From Carposina sasakii (Eukaryota; Arthropoda; Insecta; Lepidoptera; Carposinidae), in the NCBI GenBank assembly GCA_014607495.2, contig CP053170.1, forward strand, positions 3,224,001-3,288,000: 64,000 bases of DNA, in the 5' to 3' direction. Within the stretch, counting starts at the first letter, position 1. Every line of letters starts with the position of its first letter. The position numbers and the translations under genes are program-made. The notes beneath the pieces are model-generated. The model made no database searches. It was not told where the DNA came from and worked only from the letters and a program-made list of their open reading frames with translations. Below, piece by piece: positions 10,601-20,577 of this stretch.

Positions 10601-13600
10601 AACACTGTGCACCTGCATTTAACACTTCACACCTGTATTACACAAAATGTAAACAAGCACATGCCTAAATTAAATAAATAGTTTTAAAAATTACCTTACC
10701 GGTATACTTAGCAACAGCGATCAAATGGCGACTGATCTGTATAGCAAGCTCCCGCGTAGGTGTCAAAATAAGTGCATACAGAGGCTTGCCCGTCCTAGTC
10801 ACGACGTGGCCCGGCAACTCTACATTGTCTATCACTTTTACACATCCTATACCTGGAAGATATTTATATAAGGTAATAATATTTCAGAGTTGGTCCCTTA
10901 ATGAAAGTTGTTTCTTTTTACCTACCTAGTTTCGTGTCAAAAGACAATCAGTACTTTTTGGTAGACCTTGGTATGGTATGGTAGAACGGGCTAGTTTCCG
11001 CAACTCGACGACTGTGCACCTATTTTGCGTTTGGTTTTTTTTACGCCCGAGTGAGATGTATATTTGGTAGACTTTATATACATATATCTCACTCGTGTGA
11101 AAAAAAAATCTATTTATTAATATTATTTATCATATTTATAGATTTATTGTATGTATGTACCTATATATTATCATATCTGTGATATGATTATCGCCCATCC
11201 TTTCGGCTGGTTTGTATTACGAGAGCTTAGCCTGCCACTGGTAACTATGGTGACAGGTAGATAACAGTGGCTGATGTAGCAATATAGATTTGATGTTTTT
11301 TTTTACGTTTTTACATTTTAATTTCACAATCCATCACAGCCAATTTGTTCAATGGTCAGACAGATATATTTCAAGGATATAGTTAATGCTGTCTCTATTT
11401 TGATCAAGTCTTTAGAGCAAGACAGAGCTATTAAAAATCTGCTCTTTGTAGGGTTAGTTTCATAAAAAAATATGTGCATGATATTGTGTTATTGGCTTTA
11501 TGTTTCTACAATTTTTACTATAATTATAAATAGCTGTTGGTCTTCTCGAAATTGTAAAATAAAAAAATAAAAATAAATATAAGAAAGATCACCAACCCGC
11601 CTGCCCAGCATGGTGACTATGGGCAAACCCCCCCATTGTAGTCTTGTGGCTTACCCTGGGGGAGGCCTACGTCCAGCAGTGGACTGCAATAGGCTGATGA
11701 TGATGATGATGATAAGAAAGATGTGATTGTCTTTGACTGTCACTAAACATTTTAAAAACATATTATACCTGTCCCTTTTTGTGTAAGCCATTTACATTAA
11801 CAATAGAGAGGGACAGACATAATTAATTCAAGTTTAATGTAAGCGTGGACGTCAGAAGAACAGCCCACGAAAATATGTCAATTAATTTCTGATGTGTGTG
11901 ACAAAATAAATCTCTACCTGTAATAAACATGCACAGTACACCCATAAGAAATATTACATACAATACATAAAAGTATTTACCATTTTCATCCAAGAACTCT
12001 TCAGAAGCATCATCAGTTTCACTTCCATCACTATTCTGATGTTCACTGTCTACAGTTTCACCACCTTTATCATGATCATCTGCTGCTTCACTTTCATCAG
12101 CTTTCTCCTCATCACTACTTACATCATCAGCAGAGTCCAGCAAATCTGATAAATGTGTGTAATTATCACTATCACTGTCATTTCCCTCGTCAACTGAGTT
12201 GACAGCCTTTTTAACAGGCACCTCTATTTCTTCTATAAAACTCTCTTTATCTGAAGTTTCATCTGCATCACTTGTATTTTCTTGTTTATTGTTTAATTCT
12301 TCATCACTCACTGTATTAGAATCATCATTTTTATCACCATCAGATTTTTCATCATCACCACTTTCATAGCCATCTTCAGAAGATTCTTTTACATCTTGTC
12401 TTCCTCTTCTCTTATCTATATTTTTCCTTCTCTTACTATCTACTATAACTGGCTTCTGCTTTTTAGAGGGTTTTTTATAAGGTAGGTCATAAACATTAAC
12501 ACCTGCACTGGCTTTTTCTTTAAGTTTTAAAATACCTGAGAGGATGGGAAGCCCGAAAGCTAGAGTTTTACCACTGCCTGTTTCAGCCGCACCAAGAATA
12601 TCTCTGCGACCTGTTAATGTCAAATAGCTATGTAAATACAAGAAACACACTTAGGTATATTTATAAAATAGGAAAAGTCTTCTCTAAATTTCAATATTAC
12701 AATTTAATACACAGGCTATGTGTAAAATGGCGAGCTTATCTTTTTAAAGACTTCTTCATTAACAAACCAAGAAAAAACTCTAACAAAAATAAAAGCAAAG
12801 TAAAGAGGTAACATAATATGAACAAACAAACAAACTACAACTAGGGAGTTAGTATTTCTTTATAAGACATACTAGAACTCTTTGTTAACGGGTGTAGGAG
12901 AATGCCACACAACTAAAATTATTGAGTGTATGAAGCTGAAATTTGGCATGTATGGGGTGTGTAGAGGTGCACCAAGAAAACATTTTCCAACACTCATACA
13001 AGAATGTTATGTGGGACATCCATATTAATATTAGGTATGGAAAGGAAATATGGGTCATCTTACCATGTATAGCTGCAGGTAGAGTCAGCTGCTGTATTTT
13101 TGTAGGTCTCTGGAAGCCCATCTCTGTCAATGCTCGCATTATAGGCTCCGGTAATTTAAACTCAGCCCAAGTCAACATATCTTCTGGTGTTAAGTTAGAT
13201 TTGCTGTCTAAAGCCACTTCTCCTAGCTTAAGCTTGGCTTTTCTGTTTGATTTACTATTTGCTCCATTATTTTTGGCATTTTCTGAATTGGATGTGCCTT
13301 TATCATTTTGTTTCTTATCTTTCTCTGTTTTATGTTTCTTCTTTTTGGAGATGTTATTTTTATTTATTTTTTCTTCTGCAATTTCATTGTTGAGAGAAGG
13401 AGATGTAGGGTTACATGGTTCTACAATGAACCCATTGCTCAGCTTCACTTTCTTTTTTGGGACTTCTAAATCTACTGGTACATCTGTTTGTTTCCGTTTT
13501 ATCTCTTTCTGTTGTTTTTTCTGGAATTAAAACATTTTATGAATGCATTATTGCAGTTAAACCTGTTGTATTTTATTTTTAAAGATTTTTTCTTCATCCA

Positions 13601-14022
13601 AGTGACTACTTATTGCAAGTATTCTATTGTATTTTAATAATAGTCCTCAATTGGGTAAGGCACACATTATTGTATGCAATTAATAGATAGAAATTAATAT
13701 AAATATAATTAAAGTGCAAGTGGTATTGTAGCAATGAGTAACCTCAAAGATATTAGGTGCCTGTAAAAATGTTATGATGCATTCTGTGGTGTATTGTAGT
13801 TGTACAGTAGGTAGTATAAGAAACTAAGATAGGGCCTTGTTTTATTATAATAGTGAAATTTATTAAAATGCTCACTTTTTTCGGCTTTTTGTTGTCTGTG
13901 TCTAAACCGTAATCAGTGCACTCTTCTAAGCCTACAAATCCTTGAAAATCATCCTTGAGTGAAGCTGGGAAACCTTCCAACGCAACCGATTCCCATTTTA
14001 GGTTCTTTAACTTTTTGATCAT
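1676..14022 (-). CDS. DDX24: DDX24, ATP-dependent DEAD-box RNA helicase (14 exons, 914 codons)
   Basis: Exons in order: 13876-14022, 13064-13520, 11981-12610, 10700-10852, 10253-10403, 9448-9625, 8334-8463, 7899-8031, 6868-6957, 5386-5497, 4427-4544, 3861-4038, 3202-3367, 1676-1777. All junctions are GT-AG and the phase closes throughout. Motifs: Q-motif region ~183-192, motif I AETGSGKT 210-217, Ia PTRELA 443-448, motif II DETD 518-521 (A of DEAD replaced by T), SAT 555-557, motif [11 protein letters not shown] 701-710, motif [10 protein letters not shown] 731-738. About 200 mostly acidic Asp/Glu/Ser residues (~225-410) separate motifs I and Ia. The order of C-terminal blocks ([15 protein letters not shown]) and the lysine-rich tail match DDX24, a nucleolar helicase of 60S subunit assembly. 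The start [10 protein letters not shown] is the first ATG of the frame. The terminal exon, ending HKKLGNK, was placed by phase and lysine content and is the least certain one. Confidence 0.94.
1831..2140. repeat. 30-bp minisatellite, ~10 units, in the last DDX24 intron
   Basis: The unit CAGGATTTGTTTCTGGGGGG plus ATACAAAGTG repeats from 1831 to ~2130 with almost no divergence; three units have ATATG in place of TTTG. Because 30 is a multiple of three, the array is open in several frames on both strands, which explains long but meaningless ORFs here. Read on the DDX24 strand each unit contains TTTGTATCCCCCCAG, resembling a 3' splice site. It begins about 50 bp upstream of the true last-exon acceptor. 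Confidence 0.95.
2203..2451 (-). mobile_element. RTE-like LINE, 3' end of the reverse-transcriptase ORF
   Basis: The reverse strand encodes 82 residues containing [16 protein letters not shown] and [16 protein letters not shown], the C-terminal tail of RTE-type endonuclease/reverse transcriptases that litter lepidopteran genomes. No RT domain remains, so this is a 5'-truncated copy. It lies in the last DDX24 intron beside the 30-bp array. Confidence 0.85.
2527..3010 (+). mobile_element. Non-autonomous retroposon (ACTAGTGGACGCCCGCG family), near full length
   Basis: It starts ACTAGTGGACGCCCGCGACT, continues with a TGCAGAAAAAACAAAATGTC block, CAAATTTCATCAAAATCGGT and ACAGACAGACAGACAGA, and ends TTCGCATTTATAATATTAGT. 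This is the commonest short retroposon in the window; other copies are listed below. It has no ORF and presumably depends on an RTE LINE. Confidence 0.8.
3515..3667. mobile_element. hAT-type MITE with 8-bp target duplication
   Basis: The element begins CAGGGGTTCCCAAAC and ends TTGGAAACCACTG, the usual tips of hAT MITEs. It is flanked by identical 8-bp GTCTAGAG at 3507-3514 and 3668-3675. It lies in the DDX24 intron between exons 12 and 13 and has no coding capacity. Confidence 0.9.
4203..4420. mobile_element. Single-arm copy of the GGGTGCGCCCACCACC repeat
   Basis: It runs from CACTATGGGTGCGCCCACCA to GTTTCGCCAACAACCGTGGC and ATCCTCA. The other end of the same unit, GCCACGGTTGTTGGCGAAAC, is visible at 38420. 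Related copies are at ~27778-27995, 37331-37670 (a complete palindrome) and ~38250-38630. Its tip ends about 6 bp from the DDX24 exon 11 donor. Confidence 0.75.
4975..5312. repeat. ~23-bp minisatellite, ~14 units
   Basis: GACAGCCAGTATAATAATAC followed by TGT or TAT repeats through the stretch, with point changes and some shortened units. It lies in the DDX24 intron between exons 10 and 11. It has no coding meaning. Confidence 0.95.
5580..6187. mobile_element. Dispersed retroposon with GGGTTCCGT ends
   Basis: The left side has AAGTGCGAGTTGAACTCGCG then GAGGGTTCCGTAC; the right side has GATCCTATAAGGGTTCCGTT and GTACGGAACCCTAAAAA. This arrangement is a familiar lepidopteran interspersed repeat. 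The interior includes CAAATTTCAACTTAATCGGT and ACGGACGGACAGACACA. A shorter piece recurs at ~46865-46960. It sits in a DDX24 intron. Confidence 0.7.
6515..6785 (+). mobile_element. Dispersed SINE-like repeat (CTATGCTGCTCTGGGAGTGA family)
   Basis: About 265 bp running from TTCTTCTATGCTGCTCTGGG to CCCGTAAGGGATAAAGGCGT and GATTATATGTATG. Further copies: ~20093-20345 (-), ~30775-30910 (-, truncated), ~34975-35235 (-) and ~60797-61066 (+). None has coding capacity. The uniform 3' end and variable 5' truncation suggest retroposition. Confidence 0.75.
6990..7405. mobile_element. Head-to-head pair of GGACGCCCGCG-family retroposons
   Basis: Bases ~6990-7183 hold an antisense copy ending in CACGCGGACGGAGTC. 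Bases ~7184-7405 hold part of the same family in the opposite orientation, ending ATCCGTTACATTTTTATTAT. Together they form an imperfect inverted repeat within a DDX24 intron. The shared blocks include CTCAGAAACAGCTGAACCGA and its complement. Confidence 0.7.
7405..7600 (+). mobile_element. Truncated tRNA-headed SINE
   Basis: It begins inside the tRNA-like head (GTCCTGGGTTCGAATCCCAG) and continues through CACGACACAAGACTTTAGGG and TTAATGTGTTGTGTAGTGTG. It lacks the 5' half of the head. The full form is at 8606-8853. Confidence 0.8.
7690..7870. mobile_element. MITE-like repeat with TTTTTCCACTAGACGACACG tips
   Basis: GGGCGTTTTTCCACTAGACG at the left is echoed by GTTTTTCCAATAGACGACAC and by a CGTGTCTAGAGGAC-like right end. 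A related element with opposed tips (CTTTTTCACTAGACGGCACG and CGTGTCGTCTAGTGGAAAAA) lies at ~43463-43562. No coding sequence is present. Confidence 0.6.
8235..8325 (+). repeat. Dispersed short repeat (CTTAGTAGACTCTTACGACA)
   Basis: The block CTTAGTAGACTCTTACGACA, GCACGGAAGGAGATGCAGCT, GATGTATTCTAGTGAAGCCC recurs at ~60425-60490 (+), ~62508-62565 (-) and ~41140-41190 (-), with a weaker piece near 20480. Here its end lies about 7 bp from the DDX24 exon 7 donor. Confidence 0.75.
8606..8853 (+). mobile_element. tRNA-headed SINE, near full length
   Basis: The head GACGACCGATTGGTGTAGTT with GGTCCTGGGTTCGAATCCCG resembles tRNA A and B box promoters. The body has CATTGATATG, CATGGATGTTTCTATACTTA and CACGACACAAGACCTTAGGG, ending TTGTGAAGTGTGTGAATATT. 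The same family occurs at 20578-20818 (-), ~22570-22645 (+, 3' fragment), 30118-30354 (-), ~37985-38170 (-, headless), 60075-60301 (-) and ~61912-62149 (-). It is not a functional tRNA: the copies diverge and share a long non-tRNA body. Confidence 0.88.
8925..9325. repeat. ~38-40-bp minisatellite
   Basis: Alternating half-units GTCGGCGCGTTATTTGGAGT and GTAGGCACGTAATTTCTAGT repeat about ten times with drift and some missing halves. It lies in the DDX24 intron between exons 6 and 7. Confidence 0.9.
9673..9850. mobile_element. Partial copy of the CAGGGTGTTTTT element
   Basis: GCAGGGTGTTTTTATGCCGT followed by ACGTTTCCGAATAC, CATCATCACGG and AGGTCCAAAGTTGAGT matches one half of an element found at 19704-20092, 22898-23262, 23540-23873, 39553-39950, 47040-47385 and 57911-58281. 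Only the left half is recognisable. Confidence 0.65.
10041..10246 (+). mobile_element. LINE 3' end, RTE type, abutting a DDX24 splice donor
   Basis: The forward strand carries [26 protein letters not shown] remnants and the 3' signature CAGTGGACTTCTCATG. Similar LINE 3' ends are at ~30400-30695 (+) and 44480-44685 (-). The recognisable end stops within about 15 bp of the donor of DDX24 exon 5 at 10253. Confidence 0.75.
11590..11710 (-). mobile_element. CCACTGCTGGACGTAGGCCT retroposon end
   Basis: GGGGGAGGCCTACGTCCAGC then AGTGGACTGCAATAGGCTGA and a (GATGAT)n tail form a common lepidopteran LINE 3' end. Other pieces: 27285-27485, 39262-39440, 48540-48655, 51172-51440, 62165-62280. Confidence 0.75.
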
Positions 14023-14540
14023 TTTCTTTTATGTGGTTTTTAATGTTCAGACTTTCTTTAGAGTTTCTAAACACAAATATAACCTCAAAAAACGTGTCGC
14101 TGACATTGACAGCTCATTGCAACATTCTATATGATCTATGGTCTAGTGTTGTCCTAAATGTTTAGTCCAATATTCCTCTGTGTTCACAATAATCGATAAC
14201 TTTATTCAAAAAACACTAAGATAATAACAAATATGGATCTTTTTATTCTATCTAAATGTATTTGTGATAATATTCTATTAAAATATTGTAAATATTTGAA
14301 AAAAAATATTATTATATTGTTCATGTTGGTAGAACGGCACGATAAAATCTATTTCATTGCCAATAAGTAAAAAAGTAAAAATAGCACGCTGCTAATCATA
14401 GACAAAAGAGTAAGAAAATTTGTGAGTGATCGATTTTACACCGGCCTGCTAATATTTCTCAACGGCATTTTTCTTTGTTTGCCGTACGCGTGTGTACAAT
14501 AACCAAACATAAATCGCGTTTTCGCGTCTAGTTTTATAAA
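14023..14540. promoter_or_regulatory. Divergent promoter interval, DDX24 / CARM1
   Basis: The two start codons face away from each other 518 bp apart, so this interval must hold both promoters and 5' UTRs. I see no clear TATA box at a fixed distance. An ATCGATA at about 14192-14198 resembles the insect DRE core (TATCGATA), which is typical of housekeeping promoters. No repeat is recognisable in the interval, in contrast to its surroundings. Confidence 0.65.
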
Positions 14541-16139
14541 ATGGCGAACATGTTTCGCGCGGTAACAGTCTCCGCCGTCAACAATGACGGCGCCCTGACG
14601 CCGCGCTTCAACTTCCCCACTAACGTAAACGTGGATTATGATCCTCAAGGGTTGAGTGTAAAAGTGTTGCGTGCCGACCACTGGATCCTTGCTCACGAGT
14701 TGCTAGAATTTCCCGTCCACAGTCAAACAGAGTGTTCAAGAGTTGCAGGGCAGTCGTATATTTTCACAATAGACAATGAAACGCTGTTCTTCAAGTTTGC
14801 TTCCGATGGCGACTGCCAAAATTTTCACCTGCTTGTCAGCAAAACGAAGGCTGGCCGATCGACGTCAGTGTTTACAGTGCGCACTGAAGATTCCTCTGCT
14901 ATGCAGTACTTCCAGTTTTATGGTTACCTAAGCCAACAGCAAAACATGATGCAGGATTACGTGAGGACCAGCACGTACCAGCGTGCTATATTATCAAATA
15001 TAAACGACTTCAAGAACAAAGTGATATTGGATGTTGGAGCTGGTTCAGGTATTCTTTCATTTTTCGCTGCTCAAGCTGGAGCTAGTAAAGTGTATGCAGT
15101 AGAAGCAAGTAATATGGCGCATCACGCCCAGGAGTTAGTGCGCGCCAACGGTCTTCAGGACCGAATCTCAGTGATTGCAGGTAAAATTGAGGAGATCGAG
15201 CTCCCTGAACATGTAGATGTAATAATATCGGAGCCTATGGGCTATATGTTGTACAATGAACGTATGCTTGAAACATACTTGCATGCTAAGAAATGGCTCA
15301 AACCTAATGGCAACATGTATCCTACAAGAGGAGACCTTCACATAGCACCGTTTACTGATGATTCTTTATTCATGGAACAATACAACAAAGCAAACTTCTG
15401 GTATCAGACATGTTTCCACGGAGTAGACCTTAGTGCTCTACGTACAGCAGCTATGAAGGAATACTTCAGACAACCCATAGTCGACACATTTGACATTAGA
15501 ATCTGCATGGCGAGATCGGTAAGACATGTGGTAGATTTCCTCAATGCTAATGAAACAGATTTACATCGCATAGAAGTTCCATTCAAATTTGAATTGACAC
15601 AATCAGGTACATGCCATGGGCTGGCATTCTGGTTTGATGTGCTGTTTGCTGGCAGCATGCAGCACATTTGGCTGTCTACTGCTCCTACCGAACCTCTAAC
15701 TCATTGGTACCAAGTTAGATGCCTGCTAGAGACACCTATATTTGCCAAACAGGGTCAAATACTGTCTGGGAGAGTGCTACTACTTGCAAACAAGAGACAG
15801 AGCTATGATGTAACAATGGAGATTAGCCTTGAGGGCACAAATATTACTTCGTCAAATACTTTAGACTTGAAGAACCCATACTTTAGGTACACGGGAGCAC
15901 CGGCTGCCCCTCCCCCAGGTGTCAACAGCACATCTCCAAGTGAAACATACTGGAATTCTGTCGACACCACGACACTTACCAACGGTCAGGGTGTCACACA
16001 CATAATCACTGATGGTGGCCAGCAGTACTGCACTGCACCAGATCAGACAATTGCATGTGCACCCAACATGATCAAAACTGTGATGCTACAAGAAGAATTC
16101 ATCAAGAGGATTGGGATTAGTCAAAATGGCGACATTTAA
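14541..16139 (+). CDS. CARM1: CARM1 / PRMT4, type I protein arginine methyltransferase (532 aa, single exon)
   Basis: Type I PRMTs transfer methyl groups from S-adenosylmethionine to arginine, forming asymmetric dimethylarginine on histone H3 and RNA-processing proteins. Residues ~1-115 match the PH-like N-terminal domain peculiar to CARM1. The catalytic core follows: YFQFYGYL 123-130, SAM motif [13 protein letters not shown] 161-172, double-E loop [11 protein letters not shown] 230-240 with Glu231 and Glu240, and THW 387-389. The tail after ~465 is short and Thr/Pro rich, smaller than the vertebrate activation domain (human protein 608 aa). The frame is uninterrupted from ATG to TAA. The gene is head-to-head with DDX24. 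All catalytic motifs are intact, so it should be active; the identification is secure. Confidence 0.98.
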   Translation: MANMFRAVTVSAVNNDGALTPRFNFPTNVNVDYDPQGLSVKVLRADHWILAHELLEFPVHSQTECSRVAGQSYIFTIDNETLFFKFASDGDCQNFHLLVSKTKAGRSTSVFTVRTEDSSAMQYFQFYGYLSQQQNMMQDYVRTSTYQRAILSNINDFKNKVILDVGAGSGILSFFAAQAGASKVYAVEASNMAHHAQELVRANGLQDRISVIAGKIEEIELPEHVDVIISEPMGYMLYNERMLETYLHAKKWLKPNGNMYPTRGDLHIAPFTDDSLFMEQYNKANFWYQTCFHGVDLSALRTAAMKEYFRQPIVDTFDIRICMARSVRHVVDFLNANETDLHRIEVPFKFELTQSGTCHGLAFWFDVLFAGSMQHIWLSTAPTEPLTHWYQVRCLLETPIFAKQGQILSGRVLLLANKRQSYDVTMEISLEGTNITSSNTLDLKNPYFRYTGAPAAPPPGVNSTSPSETYWNSVDTTTLTNGQGVTHIITDGGQQYCTAPDQTIACAPNMIKTVMLQEEFIKRIGISQNGDI

Positions 16140-18230
16140 TCTCTAAAAATGCGCCGGGCGCGCCTTAGGGCTATAAGGAACCGTCGCAATCGGTTGTGAA
16201 CACTCTTCCGTTCTGACTTTTTCTAGTGTGTAAGTGGACTTATTTATTTGGAATGAAACATCACAGTGCAGAAGATCTGTTTAAAATATAAATAAACATA
16301 GGACAATGTAACGGGCCTTCTAAAATAAGTGAGGTTAAATGAAACGGCACGCAATAATCTAATAAGCCTTTGGTGGACATTATGATTTCAAGTTTTGAAT
16401 GACGCTTACTAGTGTAATTCATATACAAGTTGCTGTAAAATGTAAATAAACCCGTAAACTCAACCGTAGTGTGGAAAATTGTCAAAATATGACAGATACT
16501 TGAGTTAGGCAGCTGTGGCTAGCTATACTATAAGTAATTATTAGGGGTTGAAGTACATTTAGGATAAGCAATAAGTGCTGATTTTTATTGATAATGCTTA
16601 TGAATGTTTGTCAATACTCATTGTAACTTTATATTGGCTCAATTGTAGTGATTTCTGACCCTGTGGGATGAAACTTGTAATAGTTAACGTTGGATTTGTC
16701 ATTTCTCCATCTGATAAAAGGTTTTGCTTATTAAATCTGGACATGACTGTGATTCTATTTTTTATGCTATGTTTACATCTTACAATTTGTAAATAACTAA
16801 TAATAATGTAGTTCTTTATGATCTCTGACATTGCTTGGTTCCTTTGTCGAAAATTATGATGTTTTACTGCAACAAATGATGACTTTTTTATCATACAAAA
16901 AAAGTTGTAGTAATTTTGCTATATCAATAGAAATTTTATAAGAGTTCCAATGTCTGTTGTACCACTGATATATATTATTTAGTCTACAGATTGTTAATAA
17001 TCAATTAATCTGTAGCTATTTTGAAGGGTAACCAATGAATAACCCAAAGGTAATGAAATAAGAACCGGTGAAATGAATTATTCTACGATTGATAGCAAAT
17101 CATCACATTTTTTTGATAAGGGAATTACGCACACAATAAGTGTTACAAAATAAGTAACATTTTGCATGTATACATCCAGGTTTAGTCTGCAGCCCTATCT
17201 ATCTTTAAAACTAAGCCCCCTTGCACTGACTGCTTGATCTTTGGGTCAATTCTAAAAAATAGGAAGACAGTATGACAAAATGATTTGGTGCAAGTTGGGC
17301 TAATACTTTTCCATAATGGTGCTTTGAATGGAAATGCACAAAACACACTTTATTTTGCATAACAATTCTACCTCATAATTTGGCAGATAGATTTTAAATT
17401 ACATGACAAAGTATTGCAAGGATTTTTGACATTTGAAAATTTAATTGATGACTTTAGAATATGTAGCAGCAATGGTAGAGAGGGCGTGTCAATAATAAAT
17501 TACTAAGTATGTAAGGTCTCTAATGCCTGGATTCAGAGATGGGAGTACGGCAGGCTTGAGCTGGATTTAAATTCCCACCAATGGAATATTTATAAACTTC
17601 GATATTCTTAATTCAATCTGTTGGAATTTGAATCAAGAATAAGTCCTTTTCTTTGTTAACTAGTCTCTTCATCTTTGAATCTACAATGTATTTTATTCCA
17701 AATTTAATTAATAATTATGAAATGCAAACTTTTTGGTGTAGGTCATTTTATGACAAAATGGTTGATTAAAGAGAAGTTAAATGTTTAGTAGGCCGGTATG
17801 TAATAGCTTCTCTTTATATGTGACCAGCCTAAATTTAGTGTGAAATTCAACCCATCCCGCACTTGTCCAGTGAATGAAGGTGCAATTTCATATGCTATAT
17901 TCCCATGTGGGATTTTGCCTTGTAGAGTTTGTAGGTAAGTCATCATGTCTTAGCTAAAGTGGCATATTGAAAATTAATTGAAGTACATACATATCTTGAA
18001 TTTGACTGGTTTTCGAGACCTATTTTTTGTCAATTCTCACAGTAATAAAACCCAGTTCACTGAATATGTGACATCACAGACTTGGCTAATGATAAATAAA
18101 GTTTTTCTACTAAGTTAACACAACAATTATGTAAATATAATCAGGACTTTTTTTTAGTTTATTAATTGTGAACATGGTTGTGTGAAATAAATAAGAAATC
18201 ATAATTTTGATGGTGTATTATCACCCCTAA
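16140..18230 (+). other. Probable CARM1 3' UTR and downstream AT-rich DNA
   Basis: There is no coding exon here. AATAAA occurs at 16291-16296 and 16445-16450, either of which could end the transcript early; other A-rich signals lie further on. The stretch is notably free of the dispersed repeats that crowd the rest of the window up to 18237, which would fit a long transcribed 3' UTR. The true end cannot be told from sequence alone. Confidence 0.5.
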
Positions 18231-18237
18231 CCAGTGG

Positions 18238-18512
18238 CATAGAGGAATAAGATGTAGACATAGAGTGCTAATGTCATACTAACAATTTCGATGCACCATT
18301 AGACTTTTCGGTGCCTCACAATTCCAGTCCTTGACACTTAGATTCTATCCGTGTAATGTATAATAATGTACTACATTACTAATGTATTGTAACGTATAGT
18401 TATGCAGTCTAAGTGTCAAGGATTGGAATTGTGAGGCACCGAAAATTCTAATGGTGCTTCGAAATTGTTAGTATGACATTAGCACTCTATGTCTACATCT
18501 TATTCCTCTATG
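18238..18512. mobile_element. CATAGAGGAATAAG foldback MITE, copy 1, 7-bp target duplication
   Basis: Nearly the whole 275-bp element is one inverted repeat. CATAGAGGAATAAGATGTAG at the left is mirrored by CTACATCTTATTCCTCTATG at the right, with a short AT-rich centre. The flanks are identical 7-mers, CCAGTGG, at 18231-18237 and 18513-18519. Three more copies lie in VPS35 introns. Confidence 0.93.
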
Positions 18513-18917
18513 CCAGTGGTGATGAACAATTGGGAATGAATAGATAATTCATAGTGAAAATATTAATGTGAAATTACAATTTTTCTTCTTTTTTTTTTCT
18601 TTCTATATTATTACATTGTGTACAAGAAACGATAGTTTATAATCAACGAATTTGTGTTTCTTTATTGTACCAGTAATTATGTATACTAGAACAATTTTTT
18701 GATGGACAAAATATGCTATCGTTATAAATCAACGACAAATAACATAACTTTGAAACAGTCTGCAAAAAAGTGTAATTAAATTATATGTTTCATTTTTTTG
18801 CTGAATATTTATTTGAGTACTATTTTTTTCAAAATCGTCTCAGTACTGTTTCCTCTTAAAGCTTTGTTTTCCAAGGAAAGCGCTGCCGTAATATAACGGC
18901 CTTCAAGGTACATTTAA

Positions 18918-19000
18918 CATGTCAGCACCATGATAGCCCATTGGTTAAGAAGTGCGCCTTCTAATCGGGAGGCGTAGGTTCGCTTCCAGTCACCACTGAA
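18918..19000 (+). mobile_element. tRNA-like SINE head or tRNA pseudogene
   Basis: GATAGCCCATTGGTTAAGAA resembles an A box and GTAGGTTCGCTTCC a B box, spaced as in a tRNA. The acceptor stem does not pair convincingly, so I read it as a tRNA-derived SINE head or a decayed tRNA. Confidence 0.5.
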
Positions 19001-19700
19001 TTTGTTTTATGTATGGATTGTCGCTTAGCTGTACCAGCCCCCCTAGCATGACCACACATGGATATCGTATCGTCACTATACAAAAATCAACATGGTGGCT
19101 ATATTTAACGTGTTTTGACAGGCAAAATGGCGATAAATCGGTTTATCATATCGTGTTTCGCAGGTAATGCTTCTTGTTCAGAAGAGCATTGGCTTCAGGC
19201 AGGCCGTAAAACTAACGCCAAACTTTGTCAATATGGGTTTCGAGAGAAATAATGAAAATGAGAAATTTATTTGGTTAAAACATATGGTTAACAATCGAAA
19301 AAGGTTGGGGCTTCCTATTAAGCAAGATTTTTGCTTATGTCAAGAAACTCCAATAATGGAATAAGTGCAGGAAGATGTTGAGCACCATAAAGAAGGCGTA
19401 GTTGCGCAAACGCATGGCCGTTAAATGACGGCAGCGTTATCCTAGCAAACCAAAGCTTTACAGCAAGTCCATTATATTTATTTTTGTATAACTGAAGCGA
19501 AATGAAGTATTGTATGTAGGCATCCCACTTTAATATACCTATACATAAAACACTTTTAGGACGACAGTTTCGGTAATTATATCAAGTAAATCTAATCTAA
19601 AGTGGAGTTTTTTTTATTACCCTCATTTTAGAATAGGTATCTGATACAGGTGTCGAAATGCTATGAACCACCACAGGAGAGAAAATTGCATACATACATA
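19001..19700. other. Intergenic DNA with an unassigned short ORF
   Basis: A 65-codon forward frame (19167-19364) and an overlapping frame from ATG 19126 can be drawn. The second includes CFAGNASCSEEHWLQAG. Neither matches a family I recognise, and there is no flanking splice structure. They may be remnants of a transposon gene. Otherwise the stretch is AT-rich and featureless. Confidence 0.35.
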
Positions 19701-19703
19701 CAT

Positions 19704-20345
19704 ACAGGATGTTTTTTTGTGGCCACCTTTATAGAAGGGTACGTATTCTATACATGAAATAAAGTAAGTTTATGCCAAAAAAAATGCTGGGAAAAAAAAT
19801 ATTTTTTTGGAATTTTTTTTTAAATTCCTTGATCGTGCGAAATTTATAGAGTCTAGTGTTTATGTTAGTTTTTTTATAGACAGATATTAATTATTTTTCG
19901 TGAAAAAATCCTGCTACGCGGGTCTATGTGCATTTATGCAGAAAAACGCAGTCTATTTACTCAACTTTGGACCCTAATATTTTGGAAACCAGACACTTCC
20001 CAGGTATGCTTCCATGGAGAAAAATGATCGTGATGATGAGGAGATTCCGTAGTTTTCGGGAACGTTGACGACCAAAAATCATCCTGTATAATCACGCCTT
20101 TATCTCTTACGAGGTAGGCAGAGCACCAAGGGCCGATAGAACCACATGTTGCCATTTCTGACCAATTTTGATGGTATAGTTGAGATGTACAAGTTCAGAT
20201 AGTAGTGACAGGTGGTCAGCCCATCGCCTACAAAACACAAAGACCCTCTTGTCCCTCTACTGACTTATATGTATAGTATGCCCGGGAAGAGAAGTAGTTG
20301 TAGTATTATACGTTTTTTTTTTCACTCCCAGAGCAGCATAGAAGT
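19704..20345. mobile_element. CAGGGTG element joined to a SINE-like repeat
   Basis: Bases 19704-20092 hold a ~390-bp element running from ACAGGATGTTTTTTTGTGGC to GTTGACGACCAAAAATCATC. Next to it at ~20093-20345 is a reverse copy of the CTATGCTGCTCTGGG family, starting ATCACGCCTTTATCTCTTAC. Both have several copies elsewhere in the window. Confidence 0.75.
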
Positions 20346-20577
20346 AAAAAGGTTATATTTTAAGATTGCATTGACATTCTTCAATAAGTATGTAGCTATG
20401 TTACCTAAATGAAGTAGCTAGTACTGCAGGATCCTAATGGAGACTCCAAACTCCATAGCCACCTATAGCAGAGAGGGGACAGATGCAGCTGATGTATTCT
20501 ATTCAGCACAGGATTTAAACAAAATTAAATAAACTGTATGAGCATAACATATTTTATTTATAAACCTCCTAATACAT

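Noticed and set aside
12943..13530. A forward ORF of 195 codons
   Set aside because: It lies antisense to DDX24 exon 2 and part of its intron and shows no protein family similarity.
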